The notes: generated from the letters alone by a model not told the origin. A stretch of 49,200 nucleotides of DNA from Ruminococcaceae bacterium OttesenSCG-928-I18 (GCA_030266325.1 JAJDHT010000007.1:1-49200); one strand, 5' to 3'; counted from the stretch's first letter, positions 32,984 to 42,729 are shown. Numbers and translations: made by a program.

Positions 32984-34924
32984 TTGCAGGACCAGGGAAA
33001 TCTGATTTACACAAATGACAACTGTACAGGGTGTAACCGTTGTATCACCGCTTGCGTGGTGCCGGAGGCAAACGTCTCGAAAATGGAAGGCGGCAAATCT
33101 AAAATCTATGTGGACGGTGCCAAATGTATCAACTGCGGGCAGTGCATCCTTGCTTGTCCGCACAATGCGAGGGACTACCTCGATGACACGGACCTGTTCC
33201 TGCAGCGTCTTGCCTCGGGCGCCAAAATCTCTGTTCTTGTGGCCCCTGCGGCAAGGCCCAATTTTCCCGACCTGCCCAAACTGATGGGCGCGTTGAAACA
33301 ACTTGGCGTGTATAAAATTTATGACACCTCCTTTGGGGCGGACATTTGCACCTGGGCGTATTTGCGTGACATTGTCGGCAATCAACACGCTGGATATATT
33401 TCGCAGCCTTGCCCCGCCGTCGTAAACTATGTGGAAAAGCATAACCCCTCGGTTGCAAACAGGTTGATGCCGGTTCACAGCCCCATGATGTGCGCGGCCA
33501 TTTATATGCGTAAATATGCGGGCGTCGACGGAGAGATTGCCTTTTTGTCCCCCTGCATTGCCAAGAAGAGCGAGATAAGCGACGAAAACACCCAAGGCAT
33601 GATCCAATACAATGTGACGTTTAAAAAACTGGCGGAGGCGCTGGCGGCAAAAGGAATTCAATACCGCTCCGCCGCTCCGGTTGATTTTGACAACGAGGAA
33701 CACGGGCTTGGCGCCGTCTATTCCATGCCGGGTGGCCTGCGGGTGAACGTGGAGCGCCACATTCCCGACGCCTGGGTCTATCAGGTGGAAGGCCAGCCAA
33801 AGGTGACACATTTCCTCAACGAGTATGAGGCGTTCGCGAAAAAACCCGGGGCAAACCCCCTGCTTGTAGATATCCTCAACTGCCAGGAGGGCTGCAATAT
33901 GGGTACGGGGGCCATCTGTGAGGAGGCCGACGGGCCCGAGGTGGGCCGGGTGATGTACGAGGTGACGAGGCAGGCCAACCACACCGCCTCGAAGGGACGC
34001 TTCGGGAAGAGGGATTTTGTGGGCCCCAGCCTGGACGAGTTTGACAAAAAGCTGAAGCTGGAAGATTTCAAAAGAGCCTACAGCAATAAATTTGTGCCTT
34101 TCATACAGGTGAGCGCACCCCAGGTGGAACAGGCCTATAGGGAACTATACAAAACGACGGCGGAAGAGAGGAAAATCGATTGTTGTTCCTGTGGTTTTGA
34201 GACCTGTGAGCAGATGGCCATCGCCATTGCGAAAGGGATCAACCACCCGGAAAACTGTGTGGAGTACCACAAAAACCAGCTGAAACAGCATCAGGACGAC
34301 ATGGAGGAGATGTTGGCCCAGCGCGAGCAGGCGGAGCTGCAGCTCAAGGAAAATGCGGAAACCATCTTCGACTCCGTCACAAAGTCTTCGGTCCAGGCGC
34401 AGCAGACGGCCGACAAGATATCCAGCATCAATGAGGAATTACACGATGTGGAAAATGTGGCTGAAAAGCTCAAAGAGATGGTGGACACGCTGGCAGACCA
34501 GATTGAGAAATACAACGATATGGGCAACCGCATCGTGCAAATATCCAGCCAGACGAGACTGCTCGCCATGAATGCCTCGGTCGAGTCGGCCCATGCGGGT
34601 GTGCACGGCAAGGGGTTTGCGGTGGTGGCCGATGAGATGCGCGACCTCTCTGAAAAAAGCGGCGCCTCCGCCAAAGAGGTGCTGGAGGGAAACAAACAGG
34701 TGTTCTCAGTTCTCGACGAAGTGCGAAATTTCAGCGAAGTGCTGAACAGCCGCACCCAGAGTATTGCCGAAAACACGATGGAGATGCAGCAGGCCGTAGA
34801 GACCATCAGCCAAACGGAGAGCGATATAGAGCAGGTGGCCGGACGTCTTGTCGGGGAAGAGCCCCAAGCCGGGGCAGGGCAGGGGCAAAAACTGCTCGCG
34901 GCGGCTTCCGAAGATCGTATTTAG
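32984..34924 (+). CDS. Soluble [FeFe]-hydrogenase-like sensor fused to a chemoreceptor signalling domain
   Basis: 646 aa, TTG start after AGGAGGG. Residues 1-60 hold two [4Fe-4S] ferredoxin motifs (Cys 14/17/20/24 and 48/51/54/58). Residues about 75-365 are the hydrogenase H domain, with all four H-cluster Cys positions: L1 SQPCPA (Cys 143), L2 SPCIAKKSE (Cys 191), L3 NCQEGCNMGTG (Cys 300 and 304). In L1 the proton-relay Cys of catalytic enzymes (SCCP) is Pro, so turnover is probably poor and sensing likely. An extra Cys motif (CCSCGFETC, about 400-408) follows, then a coiled coil and a methyl-accepting signalling domain with 'RLLAMNASVESAHAG' and '[15 protein letters not shown]'. No membrane segment is seen. 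It probably reports H2 or redox state to CheA. Confidence 0.9.
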   Translation: MQDQGNLIYTNDNCTGCNRCITACVVPEANVSKMEGGKSKIYVDGAKCINCGQCILACPHNARDYLDDTDLFLQRLASGAKISVLVAPAARPNFPDLPKLMGALKQLGVYKIYDTSFGADICTWAYLRDIVGNQHAGYISQPCPAVVNYVEKHNPSVANRLMPVHSPMMCAAIYMRKYAGVDGEIAFLSPCIAKKSEISDENTQGMIQYNVTFKKLAEALAAKGIQYRSAAPVDFDNEEHGLGAVYSMPGGLRVNVERHIPDAWVYQVEGQPKVTHFLNEYEAFAKKPGANPLLVDILNCQEGCNMGTGAICEEADGPEVGRVMYEVTRQANHTASKGRFGKRDFVGPSLDEFDKKLKLEDFKRAYSNKFVPFIQVSAPQVEQAYRELYKTTAEERKIDCCSCGFETCEQMAIAIAKGINHPENCVEYHKNQLKQHQDDMEEMLAQREQAELQLKENAETIFDSVTKSSVQAQQTADKISSINEELHDVENVAEKLKEMVDTLADQIEKYNDMGNRIVQISSQTRLLAMNASVESAHAGVHGKGFAVVADEMRDLSEKSGASAKEVLEGNKQVFSVLDEVRNFSEVLNSRTQSIAENTMEMQQAVETISQTESDIEQVAGRLVGEEPQAGAGQGQKLLAAASEDRI

Positions 34925-34934
34925 GTTTTATAGC

Positions 34935-34969
34935 GGGAGAGGGCGCCCGTTTTGGTGTGCCCTTTCCCC
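34935..34969 (+). terminator. Stem-loop after the hydrogenase-chemoreceptor gene
   Basis: GGGAGAGGGC (34935-34944) pairs with GCCCTTTCCC (34959-34968). No T run follows, so it is only a probable transcript end. Confidence 0.4.
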
Positions 34970-34982
34970 CACGAAAAACTGC

Positions 34983-35011
34983 TTGACAGGCGGCTTTAAA
35001 ACGGGTACAAT
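34983..35011 (+). promoter_or_regulatory. Promoter of the str operon (rpsL)
   Basis: Consensus TTGACA, 17-bp spacer, TACAAT, 70 nt ahead of rpsL. Confidence 0.85.
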
Positions 35012-35080
35012 ATGTACGCTGCGCGCAAAGCGCCTTGTTTTTGTGCGCCAAATAGCATTCATGAAGAAAGGAGGAACTCC

Positions 35081-35509
35081 ATGCCAACTTTTAACCAACT
35101 CGTTCGCAAAGGTCGCGAGGTGAGTGAGCGAAAGAGCACCGCACCGGCTCTGGGTAAAGGCTACAATTCCCAAAAGAAGGCCTATACAGACCAGAACTCG
35201 CCGCAGAAACGCGGGGTTTGCACGGCGGTCCGCACGATGACCCCCAAAAAACCCAACTCTGCCTTGCGCAAGGTAGCCCGTGTGCGCCTTTCGAACAACC
35301 TTGAGGTTTCGAGCTATATCCCCGGTGTGGGCCACAACCTGCAAGAGCACTCCGTCGTGCTGATTCGCGGCGGCCGTGTAAAAGACCTGCCCGGTGTGCG
35401 CTACCACATCATCCGTGGCACGCTGGACACCCAGGGTGTGACCGGAAGGATGCAGAGCCGCTCGAAGTACGGCGCGAAACGCCCCAAGGCAGGCGCCGCA
35501 AAAGCCTAG
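35081..35509 (+). CDS. rpsL: 30S ribosomal protein S12
   Basis: 142 aa from ATG 35081, RBS AAAGGAGG. Signature '[14 protein letters not shown]', '[20 protein letters not shown]' and '[14 protein letters not shown]' are all present. The N-terminal region carries the extra basic segment seen in many Clostridia, giving about 20 residues more than the E. coli protein. The streptomycin-related Lys positions appear ordinary. It heads the str cluster. Confidence 0.98.
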   Translation: MPTFNQLVRKGREVSERKSTAPALGKGYNSQKKAYTDQNSPQKRGVCTAVRTMTPKKPNSALRKVARVRLSNNLEVSSYIPGVGHNLQEHSVVLIRGGRVKDLPGVRYHIIRGTLDTQGVTGRMQSRSKYGAKRPKAGAAKA

Positions 35510-35563
35510 GGACCGAATCGGACTGAATAAGAAGTATTTGCCCCTATATAATAAGGGTTTACA

Positions 35564-35599
35564 TAAAAGAGGGCGCTGCGGCGCTTCGCTTGAAACCCT
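35564..35599 (+). promoter_or_regulatory. Stem-loop in the rpsL-rpsG spacer
   Basis: AGGGTTT pairs with AAACCCT around an inner GGCGC/GCGCT-type stem. A TATAAT-like sequence precedes it (35556-35561). It could be a regulatory leader or processing site for rpsG, or an internal promoter region. Confidence 0.35.
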
Positions 35600-35675
35600 G
35601 CTTACGAGGCAAAACGGAAGATTCAATACTTTCGAGTACCTGTGAATTCATTTTATATGAAGGAGGGAAGAGAAT

Positions 35676-36146
35676 ATGCCAAGAAGAGGGAATGTCCCCA
35701 AGCGCGAAGTACTGGCAGATCCCCTGTACAACTCACAGATGGTGACACGCCTGATCAACAACGTCATGTACGACGGCAAAAAAGGCGTGGCCCAGAAAAT
35801 TGTGTACGACGCGTTTTCCATCGTCAAGGAGAAAACGGGAAACGACCCGCTGGAAACCTTTGAAAAAGCGCTGGAAAACATCATGCCTACGCTGGAGGTA
35901 AAAGCACGCCGTGTGGGCGGCTCCACCTACCAGGTGCCGCTGGAAGTGCGCCCCGAGCGCCGTGAGACGCTGGGCCTGCGCTGGCTGACGAGTTTCTCGC
36001 GCAGCCGCGGAGAACGCACCATGCGCGAGAGGCTGGCGGGCGAAATCATGGACGCTGCTTCGGGTACCGGCAACGCCGTGAAAAAGCGTGAAGATACCCA
36101 CAAGATGGCGGATGCAAACCGCGCTTTCGCCCATTACCGTTACTAA
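35676..36146 (+). CDS. rpsG: 30S ribosomal protein S7
   Basis: 156 aa, RBS AGGAGGG. '[20 protein letters not shown]' and '[19 protein letters not shown]' are S7 hallmarks. It binds the 16S 3' major domain and is a classical regulator of its own operon. It sits 166 bp after rpsL and 60 bp before fusA. Confidence 0.98.
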   Translation: MPRRGNVPKREVLADPLYNSQMVTRLINNVMYDGKKGVAQKIVYDAFSIVKEKTGNDPLETFEKALENIMPTLEVKARRVGGSTYQVPLEVRPERRETLGLRWLTSFSRSRGERTMRERLAGEIMDAASGTGNAVKKREDTHKMADANRAFAHYRY

Positions 36147-36206
36147 TATCACACCTATATGATTTGCCCCCGCACTTGAGCGCCGGGGGATGGACAAGGA
36201 GTTTCT

Positions 36207-38333
36207 ATGCCCAGAGACGTTTCTCTCGAGATGACGAGAAACATAGGTATCATGGCCCATATCGACGCCGGCAAAACCACCACCACCGAGCGCATCCTGT
36301 TTTATACGGGAATCAACCACAAACTTGGTGAGGTACATGACGGTGCGGCGACTATGGACTGGATGGAGCAGGAGCAGGAGCGTGGAATCACGATCACTTC
36401 GGCGGCCACCACCTGTTATTGGAGCCATTCCGATTTGCTGGACGACCCAGAGAAAGCAAAGAAAAATCGTCATCGCATCAATATTATCGACACACCGGGC
36501 CACGTGGATTTTACCGTGGAGGTGGAACGCAGCCTGCGCGTTTTGGACGGCAGCGTAACCGTGCTGGCCGCCAAAGGCGGCGTGGAACCGCAAAGTGAGA
36601 CGGTTTGGCGCCAGGCAGACAAGTACAACGTGCCGCGCATGGTCTACATCAACAAGATGGACATCATGGGCGCCGACTTTTTCAATGTCGTACAGATGAT
36701 GATCGACCGGCTGAAATGCACCCCGGTACCCATTCAGTTGCCTATCGGCAGCGAAGAGAATTTCCGCGGGATCATCGATCTCATCGAAATGAATGCCATC
36801 GTCTACTACGACGACCTTGGCAAGGACATCCGTGTGGAAGAGATTCCCGAGGACATGAAAGAACAGGCCCAGAAGTACCACGACGAGATGGTCGAAGCAG
36901 TGGCCACCTACGACGAGGCCCTGATGGAGAAATTCCTCGAAGGTGAGGAAATTTCCAAAGAGGAACTCAAGGCGGCTATCCGGGCAGAGACCATCGCCAA
37001 CACCATCGTCCCGGTGGTGTGTGGTACCTCGTACAAGAACAAAGGCGTGCAGCTTTTACTCGATGCCATCATTGACTATATGCCCGCGCCTACCGATATC
37101 GCGGACATGAACGGGGTCAACCCCAATACCGGCGAAGAGGAGACAAGGCCCTCCAAAGACGACGCACCTTTCTCGGCACTGGCGTTTAAAATTGCCACCG
37201 ACCCCTATGTGGGAAAGCTCTGTTACTTCCGGGTCTATTCGGGTATCGCCAAAGCCGGCGGACCTTGCTACAACTCGGTAAAGCAGAACACCGAACGCCT
37301 TGGCCGCATTCTGCAGATGCATGCGAACCATCGGCAGGACCTCACCGAGTGTTATGCGGGGGATATCGCGGCAGCCGTGGGCCTCAAGGGCACGACGACC
37401 GGTGATACTCTCTGTGACCAAAAGCACCCGATCGTGCTCGAGAGTATGGATTTCCCCGAGCCCGTTATCCGTGTGGCCATCGAGCCCAAAACCAAGGCGG
37501 GCCAGGAGAAGATGGGCATCGCGCTCTCGAAGCTGGCCGAGGAGGATCCGACCTTCCGCACCTATACCGACGAGGAGACCGGCCAGACCATCATTGCCGG
37601 TATGGGAGAGCTGCACCTCGAGATCATCGTGGACCGCCTGCTGCGTGAGTTCAAGGTGGAGGCCAACGTAGGCGCGCCCCAGGTGGCCTACCGCGAGACC
37701 ATCCGCCGCGAGGCCCAGCAGGACACGAAATATGCCCGGCAGTCGGGCGGACGAGGCCAGTACGGCCACGTCAAGATCCGTATCGAGCCGAACGAGACCG
37801 GCAAGGGGTACGAGTTTGTCAACCAGATCGTGGGCGGCGCCGTGCCCAAGGAGTATATCAACCCCGTGAACCAGGGCATCGAGGGCGCCATGCAGGCCGG
37901 CGTGTTGGCGGGCTACCCCGTCGTGGACGTCAAGGTGACCCTGTACGACGGCTCTTACCACGAGGTCGACTCCTCCGAGATGGCCTTTAAGATTGCCGGC
38001 TCGATGGCTTTTAAGGATGCGATGAAAAAAGCGGACCCAGTCATACTCGAGCCGATCATGAAAATTGCCGTCACAGTGCCCGACGAATATACAGGCGATG
38101 TGATCGGTGACCTCAATGCTCGCCGCGCACATATCCTCGGCATGGAGATGGTGGGCAGTGCCCAGCAAATCAACGCCAATGTGCCGCTTTCCAGCATGTT
38201 TGGCTACGCCACAGACCTGCGCAGCAAAACCCAGGGTCGCGGGCAGTATGCTATGGAGCCCAGTCACTATGCGGAACTGCCCAAGAGCATTGCCGAGGGC
38301 ATCCTTTCGGGACGGGCACAAAACGAGGCCTGA
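36207..38333 (+). CDS. fusA: Elongation factor G
   Basis: 708 aa translocation GTPase. The P loop is '[15 protein letters not shown]', followed by 'DTPGHVDF' and 'NKMD'. Domains II-V are complete, with '[16 protein letters not shown]' in domain IV and the C-terminal '[17 protein letters not shown]'. The short stretch [14 protein letters not shown] in the G domain is an insert seen in part of the family. RBS is AAGGAG. Confidence 0.98.
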   Translation: MPRDVSLEMTRNIGIMAHIDAGKTTTTERILFYTGINHKLGEVHDGAATMDWMEQEQERGITITSAATTCYWSHSDLLDDPEKAKKNRHRINIIDTPGHVDFTVEVERSLRVLDGSVTVLAAKGGVEPQSETVWRQADKYNVPRMVYINKMDIMGADFFNVVQMMIDRLKCTPVPIQLPIGSEENFRGIIDLIEMNAIVYYDDLGKDIRVEEIPEDMKEQAQKYHDEMVEAVATYDEALMEKFLEGEEISKEELKAAIRAETIANTIVPVVCGTSYKNKGVQLLLDAIIDYMPAPTDIADMNGVNPNTGEEETRPSKDDAPFSALAFKIATDPYVGKLCYFRVYSGIAKAGGPCYNSVKQNTERLGRILQMHANHRQDLTECYAGDIAAAVGLKGTTTGDTLCDQKHPIVLESMDFPEPVIRVAIEPKTKAGQEKMGIALSKLAEEDPTFRTYTDEETGQTIIAGMGELHLEIIVDRLLREFKVEANVGAPQVAYRETIRREAQQDTKYARQSGGRGQYGHVKIRIEPNETGKGYEFVNQIVGGAVPKEYINPVNQGIEGAMQAGVLAGYPVVDVKVTLYDGSYHEVDSSEMAFKIAGSMAFKDAMKKADPVILEPIMKIAVTVPDEYTGDVIGDLNARRAHILGMEMVGSAQQINANVPLSSMFGYATDLRSKTQGRGQYAMEPSHYAELPKSIAEGILSGRAQNEA

Positions 38334-38368
38334 GGCGGCAAAACACAGTAAAGCTTTGCAAAAAACCC

Positions 38369-38397
38369 TTGATTTCCGTATGTTTTTTTAGTAGAAT
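38369..38397 (+). promoter_or_regulatory. tuf promoter
   Basis: TTGATT, 17-bp spacer, TAGAAT, giving tuf its own promoter besides read-through from fusA. Confidence 0.6.
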
Positions 38398-38442
38398 GCA
38401 AATATGCGCTAGTCTTCAAATTGAAGGAGGATTAAAAGTACA

Positions 38443-39654
38443 ATGGGAAAAGAAAAATTTGATCGATCCAAACCCCATGTTAACATTGGCACCATTGGCC
38501 ACGTCGACCACGGCAAAACCACCCTGACCGCCGCTATCACGAAAGTGCTGGCCATGAAGGGCGAGGCCGATTTCGTCGATTACGCCAATATCGATAAAGC
38601 ACCCGAAGAGCGCGAGCGTGGCATTACCATCAACACTTCGCACGTGGAATACCAGACCGACAAGCGTCACTACGCACATGTCGATTGCCCCGGCCACGCC
38701 GACTATGTCAAGAACATGATCACCGGTGCCGCGCAGATGGACGGTGCAATTCTGGTTGTGTCGGCCGCAGACGGCCCGATGCCCCAGACCCGTGAGCACA
38801 TCGTGCTGGCCCGCCAGGTGGGCGTGCCTTATATTGTGGTTTACATGAATAAGGTGGACCAGGTGGACGACCCCGAACTGCTTGAGCTCGTCGAAATGGA
38901 AATTCGCGACCTGCTTTCCACCTATGATTTCCCCGGCGACGACACCCCGATCATCAAAGGCAGTGCCCTGCAGGCTCTTGAGAGTGACAGCACCGACCCC
39001 GGTGCCGAAGAGTACGTATCCATCTTCGCGCTGATGGACGCTGTGGACGACTATATCCCCACGCCCGAGCGCAAGGAAGACCTGCCGTTCCTGATGCCTG
39101 TTGAGGACACCATGACGATCACAGGCCGCGGCACCGTTGCCACCGGCCGTGTGGAGCGCGGCACCATCAAGGTGGGCGAAGAGGTGGAACTCGTAGGCCT
39201 GACGCCCCTCGATGAGGACATTGCCAAGACCACGGTTACCGGGCTTGAGATGTTCCGTAAAACTCTGGACGATGCCCGTGCCGGCGACAACGTGGGCGCC
39301 CTGCTGCGCGGCGTGGCCCGCGACGAGATCGAGCGCGGCCAGGTGCTGGCCAAACCCGGCAGCATTAAGCCTCACCTCAAATTCACCGGCCAGGTGTACG
39401 TGCTGAAAAAGGACGAGGGCGGCCGTCACACGGCGTTCTTTAACAACTATCGTCCCCAGTTTTACTTCCGCACCACTGACGTGACCGGCGTCATCACCCT
39501 TCCCGAGGGGGTCGAGATGGTCATGCCCGGCGACAATATTGAGATGAATGTCGAGCTCATTACCCCGATCGCCATCGAGAAAGAGCTGCGTTTCGCTATC
39601 CGCGAGGGTGGCCGCACCGTCGGCTCCGGCGTCGTTATCTCTGTTGAGGAGTAA
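38443..39654 (+). CDS. tuf: Elongation factor Tu
   Basis: 403 aa GTPase delivering aminoacyl-tRNA. '[15 protein letters not shown]', 'DCPGHADY' and 'NKVD' mark the G domain. '[13 protein letters not shown]' and the C-terminal '[12 protein letters not shown]' mark domains II and III. RBS is AAGGAGG. A strong terminator follows. Confidence 0.99.
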   Translation: MGKEKFDRSKPHVNIGTIGHVDHGKTTLTAAITKVLAMKGEADFVDYANIDKAPEERERGITINTSHVEYQTDKRHYAHVDCPGHADYVKNMITGAAQMDGAILVVSAADGPMPQTREHIVLARQVGVPYIVVYMNKVDQVDDPELLELVEMEIRDLLSTYDFPGDDTPIIKGSALQALESDSTDPGAEEYVSIFALMDAVDDYIPTPERKEDLPFLMPVEDTMTITGRGTVATGRVERGTIKVGEEVELVGLTPLDEDIAKTTVTGLEMFRKTLDDARAGDNVGALLRGVARDEIERGQVLAKPGSIKPHLKFTGQVYVLKKDEGGRHTAFFNNYRPQFYFRTTDVTGVITLPEGVEMVMPGDNIEMNVELITPIAIEKELRFAIREGGRTVGSGVVISVEE

Positions 39655-39673
39655 ACAGAATTATTCGAATCAA

Positions 39674-39704
39674 GAAAGCCTCTGTTTTAGAGGCTTTCTT
39701 TCTA
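39674..39704 (+). terminator. Terminator of tuf / str operon
   Basis: GAAAGCCTC (39674-39682) with GAGGCTTTC (39690-39698), then TTTCT. Confidence 0.9.
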
Positions 39705-39716
39705 TTTGAGAGCGTT

Positions 39717-39727
39717 TCTGCTATAAT
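39717..39727 (+). promoter_or_regulatory. Extended -10 promoter of the DUF3784 gene
   Basis: TG-C-TATAAT with a TG one base before the -10 box (39719-39727). The -35 region is poor, as expected for extended -10 promoters. Confidence 0.5.
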
Positions 39728-39769
39728 AAGTCTGGTCAAGACACAGATACGGGAGGGATACGGGTAGAT

Positions 39770-40099
39770 ATGGATCAGCTATCGGTGTATATCATCGGTC
39801 TTGTCGTACTCATTCCGATTTTTATCATGAGCATTGTACTTATGACGGGCAGAGGCAGTTCCCTCGTTGCAGGGTATAACACCATGTCGGCGGAAGAGCA
39901 GAAAAAATGGGATGAAAAGGCCTTGTGCCGTTTCTTGGGCAAGCTCCTTTTCTTGTTCACCCTGTTCATAGGCCTTGCGATGGTAGCCTCCGCACATGAC
40001 CGTGATGGGGTGTTTGGCGTGTTTACTACGATGGCCATGGCAGAGCTTATAGGCGGGGTAATCTACGCGAATAAAAGCAGACGATTTAGGCAAAAATAG
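39770..40099 (+). CDS. DUF3784 membrane protein
   Basis: 109 aa with three predicted membrane segments (about 5-26, 57-76 and 83-100). The loop '[19 protein letters not shown]' then 'CRFLGKLL' is the hallmark of DUF3784. No function is known. It lies 43 bp before guaA and may be co-transcribed with it. Confidence 0.78.
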   Translation: MDQLSVYIIGLVVLIPIFIMSIVLMTGRGSSLVAGYNTMSAEEQKKWDEKALCRFLGKLLFLFTLFIGLAMVASAHDRDGVFGVFTTMAMAELIGGVIYANKSRRFRQK

Positions 40100-40142
40100 G
40101 AACCACAGAATAAACTGGACGATAAAGGGAGGGTACACGAAG

Positions 40143-41669
40143 TTGGCGCATCAAACAATCATTATCGTGGATTTTGGGGGACAGTACAACCAGCTAATCG
40201 CGCGCCGGGTGCGTGAGTGTGATGTATATTGTGAGGTCGTGCCCTATACGAAGGCGCTGGATACCATTCGTAAGAAGAAGCCCGTGGGGATCATCTTTAC
40301 CGGCGGGCCAAACAGTGTTTACGCGATGGATGCGCCCAATATTGACCCCGCCGTATACGACATGGGCATTCCGATCCTCGGCATTTGTTATGGCGCCCAG
40401 CTTATGGCGCAGGCACTGGGCGGCAAGGTGGAACGCCAGAATAAGCAGGAATATGGAAAGATCGATATCAAGGCAAAAGGTGGTCTCATCCTCAATGTCA
40501 TTGACAAGGGTGTCTCCTGGATGAGCCATAACGATCAGATCACCGTGATGCCTGACGGTTTCACCCAGACGGCCACCAGCGACCAGTGCCCTTATGCCGC
40601 GCTTGAGGACGCCGGCCGAAAACTCTATGCGGTACAATTCCACCCTGAGGTAGAACATACCCCCTTCGGCAAGGAATTCCTGCGTACATTCCTTTACGAG
40701 GTATGTGGCTGCACCGGAGACTGGACGATGGCGGATTTCGTCAAAAGCACCATTGAGGAAATTCGTGCCACGGTGGGGCAGGGCAGGGTGCTTTGTGCTC
40801 TTTCAGGCGGTGTGGACTCGACGGTCTGCGCGGTGCTTGTTCACAAAGCGATCGGCGACAGACTCAACTGTGTCTTTGTAGATCACGGTATGATGCGAAA
40901 AAATGAGGGTGACGAGGTTATGGGCACCCTGCAGAAAGAGTTTTCCCTGCATGTCCACCGCGTGAATGCCGGGGAACGGTTCCTGGCAAAACTTAAGGGT
41001 GTTACCGACCCCGAGCAAAAGCGCAAGATCATCGGGCACGAGTTCATTGAGGTATTTACAGAAGAGGCGCAAAAACTTGGGAAGATGGACTTCCTTCTGC
41101 AGGGCACCATCTACCCCGACGTCATCGAGTCGGGCCTCGGGGATGCGGCGGTGATCAAAAGCCATCACAATGTGGGGGGCTTGCCCGAGAAACTGGGTTT
41201 CAAATTGTTGGAGCCTATGCGTCTGCTGTTCAAGGATGAGGTGAGAAACGTGGGGCGGGAACTCGGCATCCCCGAGTTCATCGTTTCACGCCAGCCCTTT
41301 CCCGGCCCCGGGCTTGCGGTACGCTGTCTTGGAGAGATTACCGAAGACAAGCTGTTTATCTTGCGGGAAAGTGACGCTATCCTGCGCGAAGAGATTGCTA
41401 AAGCCGGGCTCGACAGGGAGATCTGGCAGTATTTTACCGTGCTGGCAAACATTCGCAGTGTGGGCGTGATGGGGGATGAGCGCACCTATGCACACGCCGT
41501 GGGGATCCGCGCCGTTACCAGTGTGGATGCGATGACCGGAGACTGGGCGCGCATTCCCTATGAGGTGCTTGAGCGCATCTCCAACCGCATTGTCAACGAG
41601 GTGCCCCACGTCAACCGCATCCTCTACGATTGCACGAGCAAACCACCCAGCACGATTGAGTGGGAATAA
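40143..41669 (+). CDS. guaA: GMP synthase (glutamine-hydrolysing)
   Basis: 508 aa converting XMP to GMP. TTG start after GGGAGGG. The N-terminal glutaminase has '[17 protein letters not shown]', Cys in '[10 protein letters not shown]' and 'QFHPEVEHT'. The ATP-PP loop is '[13 protein letters not shown]', and the C-terminal dimerisation part ends '[13 protein letters not shown]'. It is complete. A mobile element follows its terminator; the guaA 3' end is a frequent integration target. Confidence 0.98.
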   Translation: MAHQTIIIVDFGGQYNQLIARRVRECDVYCEVVPYTKALDTIRKKKPVGIIFTGGPNSVYAMDAPNIDPAVYDMGIPILGICYGAQLMAQALGGKVERQNKQEYGKIDIKAKGGLILNVIDKGVSWMSHNDQITVMPDGFTQTATSDQCPYAALEDAGRKLYAVQFHPEVEHTPFGKEFLRTFLYEVCGCTGDWTMADFVKSTIEEIRATVGQGRVLCALSGGVDSTVCAVLVHKAIGDRLNCVFVDHGMMRKNEGDEVMGTLQKEFSLHVHRVNAGERFLAKLKGVTDPEQKRKIIGHEFIEVFTEEAQKLGKMDFLLQGTIYPDVIESGLGDAAVIKSHHNVGGLPEKLGFKLLEPMRLLFKDEVRNVGRELGIPEFIVSRQPFPGPGLAVRCLGEITEDKLFILRESDAILREEIAKAGLDREIWQYFTVLANIRSVGVMGDERTYAHAVGIRAVTSVDAMTGDWARIPYEVLERISNRIVNEVPHVNRILYDCTSKPPSTIEWE

Positions 41670-41677
41670 TTAACAAA

Positions 41678-41720
41678 GCCCCGAAAGCCTTGATATCTCA
41701 GGACTTTCGGGGCATTTTTT
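41678..41720 (+). terminator. guaA terminator
   Basis: GCCCCGAAAG (41678-41687) with CTTTCGGGGC (41704-41713), then ATTTTTT. Confidence 0.92.
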
Positions 41721-41727
41721 CGCCATT

Positions 41728-41801
41728 TGATAGCAGAATGATAGCAGAAGCCATTTTTCGATTTACTCTGTTTACTTCCCTATTGCAGGTGGTTTGCAGG
41801 T
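41728..41801 (+). repeat. Tandem 11-bp repeats near the left end of the element
   Basis: TGATAGCAGAA occurs twice in a row (41728-41738, 41739-41749). TTGCAGGT also occurs twice, 11 bp apart (41783-41790, 41794-41801). Such spaced repeats beside an insertion boundary are typical of tyrosine-integrase arm-binding or attL sites. The exact core cannot be set without the right end. Confidence 0.5.
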
Positions 41802-41820
41802 AATCAACCTTATTCTATAA

Positions 41821-41861
41821 AACGGCCTTGCTGACTTTTGATAGTCGGCAAGGCCGTTTTT
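41821..41861. terminator. Terminator at the left end of the element
   Basis: AACGGCCTTGC (41821-41831) with GCAAGGCCGTT (41848-41858), inner GAC/GTC, T run on the plus strand and TTTTAT on the minus strand. It ends the XRE gene and shields guaA. Confidence 0.85.
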
Positions 41862-41880
41862 GCTTGTATGAAAAAGGTGC

Positions 41881-42402
41881 CTATTTCTTGTCTTTTAGGG
41901 CTTCTACTAGGTAATCGCTCAGCTCTTGGGATGGAACCTTTACCCACCGCTGTGTGGTGTCAAATTCGGGGTATCTGTACCGCCATTGGTCATATTCCTC
42001 TTTGGTGATTTCCCCGGCGTCCAGCTTTGCCGCCTGTTCCTGCCAAGCACTAAGCATCCGCAGCATATCGTCGTAGACTTTGCGATTGGATTTATCCAGC
42101 CGCAGGCAAAGCTCGCCGTCAATCTCGCCAACACGGAGACCGCGCAAATCTTCCAGCGCAAACAGGGTGTGCATCAGGCCGATGTCGCTGTCAATTTCGG
42201 GGATATCCAGTGCCTTAGGCGATACATCAAGTTTATTTGCAAGTGCGGCGGTGAGATCGGCCTTTGGCGTCCGAGTGCCGGATTCATATTGTGCAATACG
42301 AACATCGGCGGTCTTTTCAGGAAAGCCCACCGCCATACCAAGAAATTTTTGTGTCATCCCACGCAGATTGCGGAGAAAATGGATTCTCTCACCGATAGCC
42401 AT
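41881..42402 (-). CDS. XRE-family transcriptional regulator of the element
   Basis: 173 aa from ATG 42402 (GGGAG upstream; 21 further in-frame codons are not supported). The N-terminal helix-turn-helix covers about residues 8-62 ('RIHFLRNLRGMTQKFLG', 'AQYESGTRTPKADL'). The C-terminal part is helical and charged with no metallopeptidase motif. It is divergent from the xis/int operon and probably represses it; a palindrome lies in the int-side promoter. Confidence 0.8.
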   Translation of the reverse strand: MAIGERIHFLRNLRGMTQKFLGMAVGFPEKTADVRIAQYESGTRTPKADLTAALANKLDVSPKALDIPEIDSDIGLMHTLFALEDLRGLRVGEIDGELCLRLDKSNRKVYDDMLRMLSAWQEQAAKLDAGEITKEEYDQWRYRYPEFDTTQRWVKVPSQELSDYLVEALKDKK

Positions 42403-42435
42403 ACCTGCCAACTCCCATCGTTGTTCGTTGCACTG

Positions 42436-42465
42436 AGTATAGCATATATGTTTAAGAGATGTCAA
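42436..42465 (-). promoter_or_regulatory. Promoter of the XRE regulator
   Basis: Minus strand: TTGACA, 18-bp spacer, TATACT. The start of transcription would be close to the start codon, leaving a short leader. Confidence 0.65.
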
Positions 42466-42508
42466 TATAAACCTTAATAAAAAAGTTTAATATTTTCCTG
42501 CAAATCAC

Positions 42509-42537
42509 TTGACTTAAGCAATAATGCTTAGTATAAT
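42509..42537 (+). promoter_or_regulatory. Promoter and operator of the xis-int operon
   Basis: TTGACT, 17-bp spacer, TATAAT. The spacer contains the perfect inverted repeat TAAGCA-ATAA-TGCTTA (42515-42530), a likely repressor site for the divergent XRE protein. Confidence 0.75.
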
Positions 42538-42579
42538 GATGGCATAACCTAAGTAAATATGATTAGTTAAATATCCGTC

Positions 42580-42702
42580 GCATGTCACGGTAATGGCATG
42601 TATCGCCCGGGCGAATCGGGAGGCGATTCAGAAAGTACCCCGACACGAAACCTGTGGCGTGGGCAGCCACAGGACGCAGGGTAGCGCCTGCGTTATGTCC
42701 GA
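42580..42702 (+). ncRNA. Structured leader RNA upstream of xis
   Basis: A compact fold in the long leader. Perfect hairpins CCTGTGGC/GCCACAGG (42651-42658, 42666-42673) and ACGCAGG/CCTGCGT (42674-42680, 42687-42693) sit side by side, enclosed by GACA/TGTC (42642-42645, 42696-42699). GAATC/GATTC (42613-42617 with 42625-42629) forms another stem, and its CGGG loop could pair with CCCG at 42639-42642 as a pseudoknot. No known riboswitch class is recognised. Confidence 0.5.
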
Positions 42703-42729
42703 GCTCAAACAAAAATCAGGAGGTATTCA

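Noticed and set aside
32111-33982. Long (623-codon) minus-strand ORF opposite the chemoreceptor and hydrogenase-like genes
   Set aside because: It spans two plus-strand genes with recognised motifs. Its translation shows no domain and no RBS.
37056-38321. Long minus-strand ORF opposite fusA
   Set aside because: Antisense shadow of EF-G; no start signal and no recognisable domain.
40100-40142. Purine riboswitch before guaA
   Set aside because: Only 43 nt separate the genes, with no room and no conserved motif.
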